Origin: Candidatus Thermoflexus tengchongensis
GTDB taxonomy: Bacteria; Chloroflexota; Anaerolineae; Thermoflexales; Thermoflexaceae
DNA length: 64,000 bases
Assembly: GCA_016842085.1 (NCBI GenBank)
Contig: JAEVEX010000037.1
Span: forward strand, 62,001 to 126,000
Reading direction: 5' to 3'
In this document: positions 62,444 to 64,000 of the stretch, one piece after another
How the letters are laid out: each line of letters starts with the position of its first letter
How positions within the stretch are numbered: the stretch's first letter is position 1
The notes under the pieces: generated by a model
What the model was told of the DNA's origin: nothing
Seen by the model: the letters and a program-made list of their open reading frames with translations, nothing else
The model's database searches: none
Made by a program: the position numbers and the translations under genes

Positions 62444-63718
62444 CTATTCCTCACCGATCAGCTCTAATTCCGAGAACATCACGGAATAGCTGTGGCCGGA
62501 AGCATAAATCCGCAGACGGGTGAGAGTGGCGGGGGGCGCCCCGATGCCTCGCAGCGATTCCATGAGGTTCCCCGAATCAAAGGTATACCATTCTCCGAGG
62601 GGAACTCGAACATGGACGTTATAAGGAGGCGGGCAGACCTGAGGGAGGCAGCTTTCCGGCGTTTGTGGGCTCACCTCGCCGATAGCATAAAACCCCTGCA
62701 GCCACTGACGATCGTTGCCGTTGATGTCTTTATATTCGAGGCGGATCATCAGGGGGCACTCGGTCCCCACCACCCCGCATACCGCGACGTCCTGAAAGAG
62801 GATCTTCAGGGTGATGTGCAGTTGAAGCGACCGGAAATCTCGCACGTCCTGGTTGAGGAGGAGGAAAACCCCGGTCTGGGCGTGATCGAATCCGGAGCGC
62901 GAGATCGTCAGCACGCGGCGGCCCGCTTCCGAAGCCTGGGCCACTGTCCCCAGGCTCTCGCCGGGTTGCTTGACAAACCGGAAGATGGCCCACTGGCCGG
63001 GTGGAACCGGCTCCTCCACATTCCGCTCCGGCAGCGGCGCCCGGAAGAGGTCCGGCAGCAAATTCCGCCCCGCTCCCAGCGGTCCCTCCACCCGGCCATC
63101 CAGCCCGATCCGCGCTCGCTGATCGCTCTTCAGGGTTCGAATCCCGGACGAATTTCCCACCCGGGTCTCGCCGGAACGCACGGTGAAATCCGTCCGATCA
63201 TTCTGGACCTCCACCGCCAGCACCCCGGAGAGCACTTCCGCCTGTCCATGGGGGGTCTGGATCACGAGCTCGAGGGCTCGCCGGCCTTCGAGGCGGATGA
63301 CCCGGATCCGGCCGGCGCGGACATAGAGGGTGATGCGCGCCGGCTCCGGGCTGATCCCGAACCGGGGGTAGCGGGCGTATCGGACTTCCACCTGGGTGTT
63401 GGGATAGATCTGGACCGCTGCGAGATCCTGGGGCGTGGAAAACAGCGGTTCGGAGAAGATCACCAGGCCCTGGGATTGAGCATCCGTGATCAGAAGATCG
63501 CCTTCCGTCAGCCGGGAATAAGGAGCACCCGGGGTGATCGCCACCGGCTCTCTCTCCGGATGCTCCAGACGGAGGATCCCGGACAGGGCGGATACCCGGG
63601 CCGGCGTGCCGATATGGGAGGTGCGAAGGTAGGTCAGGGCCTGCCATGGGATCAGGATGCTGAGTCCCACGCACGTGGCGAAGGACAGCAGGAGGGTGAT
63701 CCAGGCCAGGCGCTGCAC
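62444..63718 (-). CDS. FecR-like membrane-anchored protein
   Basis: 424 aa from a GTG at 63718, seven bases after the acylphosphatase stop and preceded by TGAGG; longer frames overlap acyP and are rejected. A TM helix at about 5-30 (LAWITLLLSFATCVGLSILIPWQAL). Residues 60-210 show the FecR-like pattern (APYSRLTEGDLLITDAQSQGLVIF, ITLYVRAGRIRVIRLEGRRALELVIQTPHGQAEVLSGVLAVEV). A second beta-rich domain at about 240-424 resembles carbohydrate- or ligand-binding sandwiches. Extracytoplasmic sensor or structural role inferred; the usual ECF sigma partner is not adjacent. Confidence 0.7.
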   Translation of the reverse strand: MQRLAWITLLLSFATCVGLSILIPWQALTYLRTSHIGTPARVSALSGILRLEHPEREPVAITPGAPYSRLTEGDLLITDAQSQGLVIFSEPLFSTPQDLAAVQIYPNTQVEVRYARYPRFGISPEPARITLYVRAGRIRVIRLEGRRALELVIQTPHGQAEVLSGVLAVEVQNDRTDFTVRSGETRVGNSSGIRTLKSDQRARIGLDGRVEGPLGAGRNLLPDLFRAPLPERNVEEPVPPGQWAIFRFVKQPGESLGTVAQASEAGRRVLTISRSGFDHAQTGVFLLLNQDVRDFRSLQLHITLKILFQDVAVCGVVGTECPLMIRLEYKDINGNDRQWLQGFYAIGEVSPQTPESCLPQVCPPPYNVHVRVPLGEWYTFDSGNLMESLRGIGAPPATLTRLRIYASGHSYSVMFSELELIGEE

Positions 63719-63725
63719 CTGCGCC

Positions 63726-64000
63726 TCAGTCCACCTCGTAGCGGATACGAAATCCCCGGAATTCACCGGTCGGCCTCTCCCAGTAGGTTTCCACATAATC
63801 CACGCGGGCCGCTGGCGGGCCCTGCTGAAGGAAGGCCAGGAGGGCTTCCACTGCCGATCGTGGCCCTTCCGCCACTACCTCCACCGTTCCATCCGAGCGA
63901 TTGGCCACCCAGCCGCTCAGCCCAAGGGCCTCCGCCCGCAATCGGGTGTAATATCGGAAATTCACGCCCTGGACAATTCCATGCACAATGGCGTGAAGCC
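63726..64000 (-). CDS. acyP: Acylphosphatase (5' end outside window)
   Basis: The reading frame is open to the window edge: [26 protein letters not shown], so the gene starts just beyond 64000; an internal GTG at 63986 is unlikely as the start. Catalytic Arg in GVNFRYY and Asn in [14 protein letters not shown] are in place. It hydrolyses carboxyl-phosphate bonds such as acetyl phosphate. The C terminus is GFRIRYEVD. The FecR-like gene follows directly. Confidence 0.93.
   Translation of the reverse strand, partial: LHAIVHGIVQGVNFRYYTRLRAEALGLSGWVANRSDGTVEVVAEGPRSAVEALLAFLQQGPPAARVDYVETYWERPTGEFRGFRIRYEVD

Noticed and set aside
63120-63150. T-loop-like GGGTTCGAATCCC, as in a tRNA
   Set aside because: It lies inside the FecR-like gene, and no acceptor, D or anticodon arm can be formed around it.

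Overview
The window is chromosomal DNA of a GC-rich, probably thermophilic bacterium. I place it in the phylum Chloroflexota, near Thermoflexus or the Anaerolineae, by inference. The reasons are lipoproteins with long Thr-Pro-Ala-rich linkers, an FMN riboswitch in front of a RibXY-type riboflavin transporter, a form II CO-dehydrogenase-like cox cluster with coxS-coxL-coxM order, coenzyme F420 genes (cofE, npdG), a GH57 glucanotransferase, and few mobile elements. No rRNA, tRNA, transposase, integrase or CRISPR array was found.

Layout. 1-8.2 kb (minus strand): two lipoproteins, a sigma factor fused to a zinc-finger/membrane tail, a beta-propeller lipoprotein, an M23 peptidase, and a three-gene ABC transporter. 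The transporter is preceded by a clear FMN riboswitch and three consecutive terminator hairpins. 8.2-18.5 kb (minus): a molybdenum hydroxylase (cox) cluster, read as coxG, coxS, coxL, coxM, MoxR ATPase, VWA protein, two Uma2 nucleases, two XdhC-family proteins and a molybdopterin-binding protein, from a near-consensus promoter. 18.8-27.1 kb (plus): leucyl aminopeptidase, GH57 enzyme, a PhnD-C-E transporter and a small winged-helix protein. 27.2-36.8 kb (minus): an orphan gene, a BMP-type nucleoside transporter with an internal terminator, dCTP deaminase, a regulator/PH-domain pair and NfeD. 37-41 kb (plus): Xaa-Pro peptidase, two uncharacterised proteins and a D-2-hydroxyacid dehydrogenase.

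41.2-43.65 kb is the accessory element of the window. A visibly AT-richer two-gene unit (WD40 propeller plus Tat-exported protein) sits between two 150-bp direct repeats that are 96% identical. Each repeat ends in a hairpin with the architecture of an integron attC site: CTAAC/GTTAG arms, an unpaired spacer, a second stem with one extrahelical base, and a terminal hairpin. I read it as an integron gene cassette with no integrase in view.

44.0-49.3 kb: an arginine operon (argC, argB, argD, a short argA-like acetyltransferase, argG). It is preceded by a consensus promoter, a structured leader and an intrinsic terminator, with a perfect 11-nt alternative pairing that could act as antiterminator. 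I do not recognise this leader as a known riboswitch class. 49.4-53.7 kb (minus): radical SAM, nitrilase-like, nadD and obg. 53.9-64 kb: a pyruvate-phosphate-dikinase-like protein, a PD-(D/E)XK protein, tgt, a coiled-coil protein, the F420 genes npdG and cofE, a class III CoA transferase, a FecR-like membrane protein and an acylphosphatase cut by the window end.
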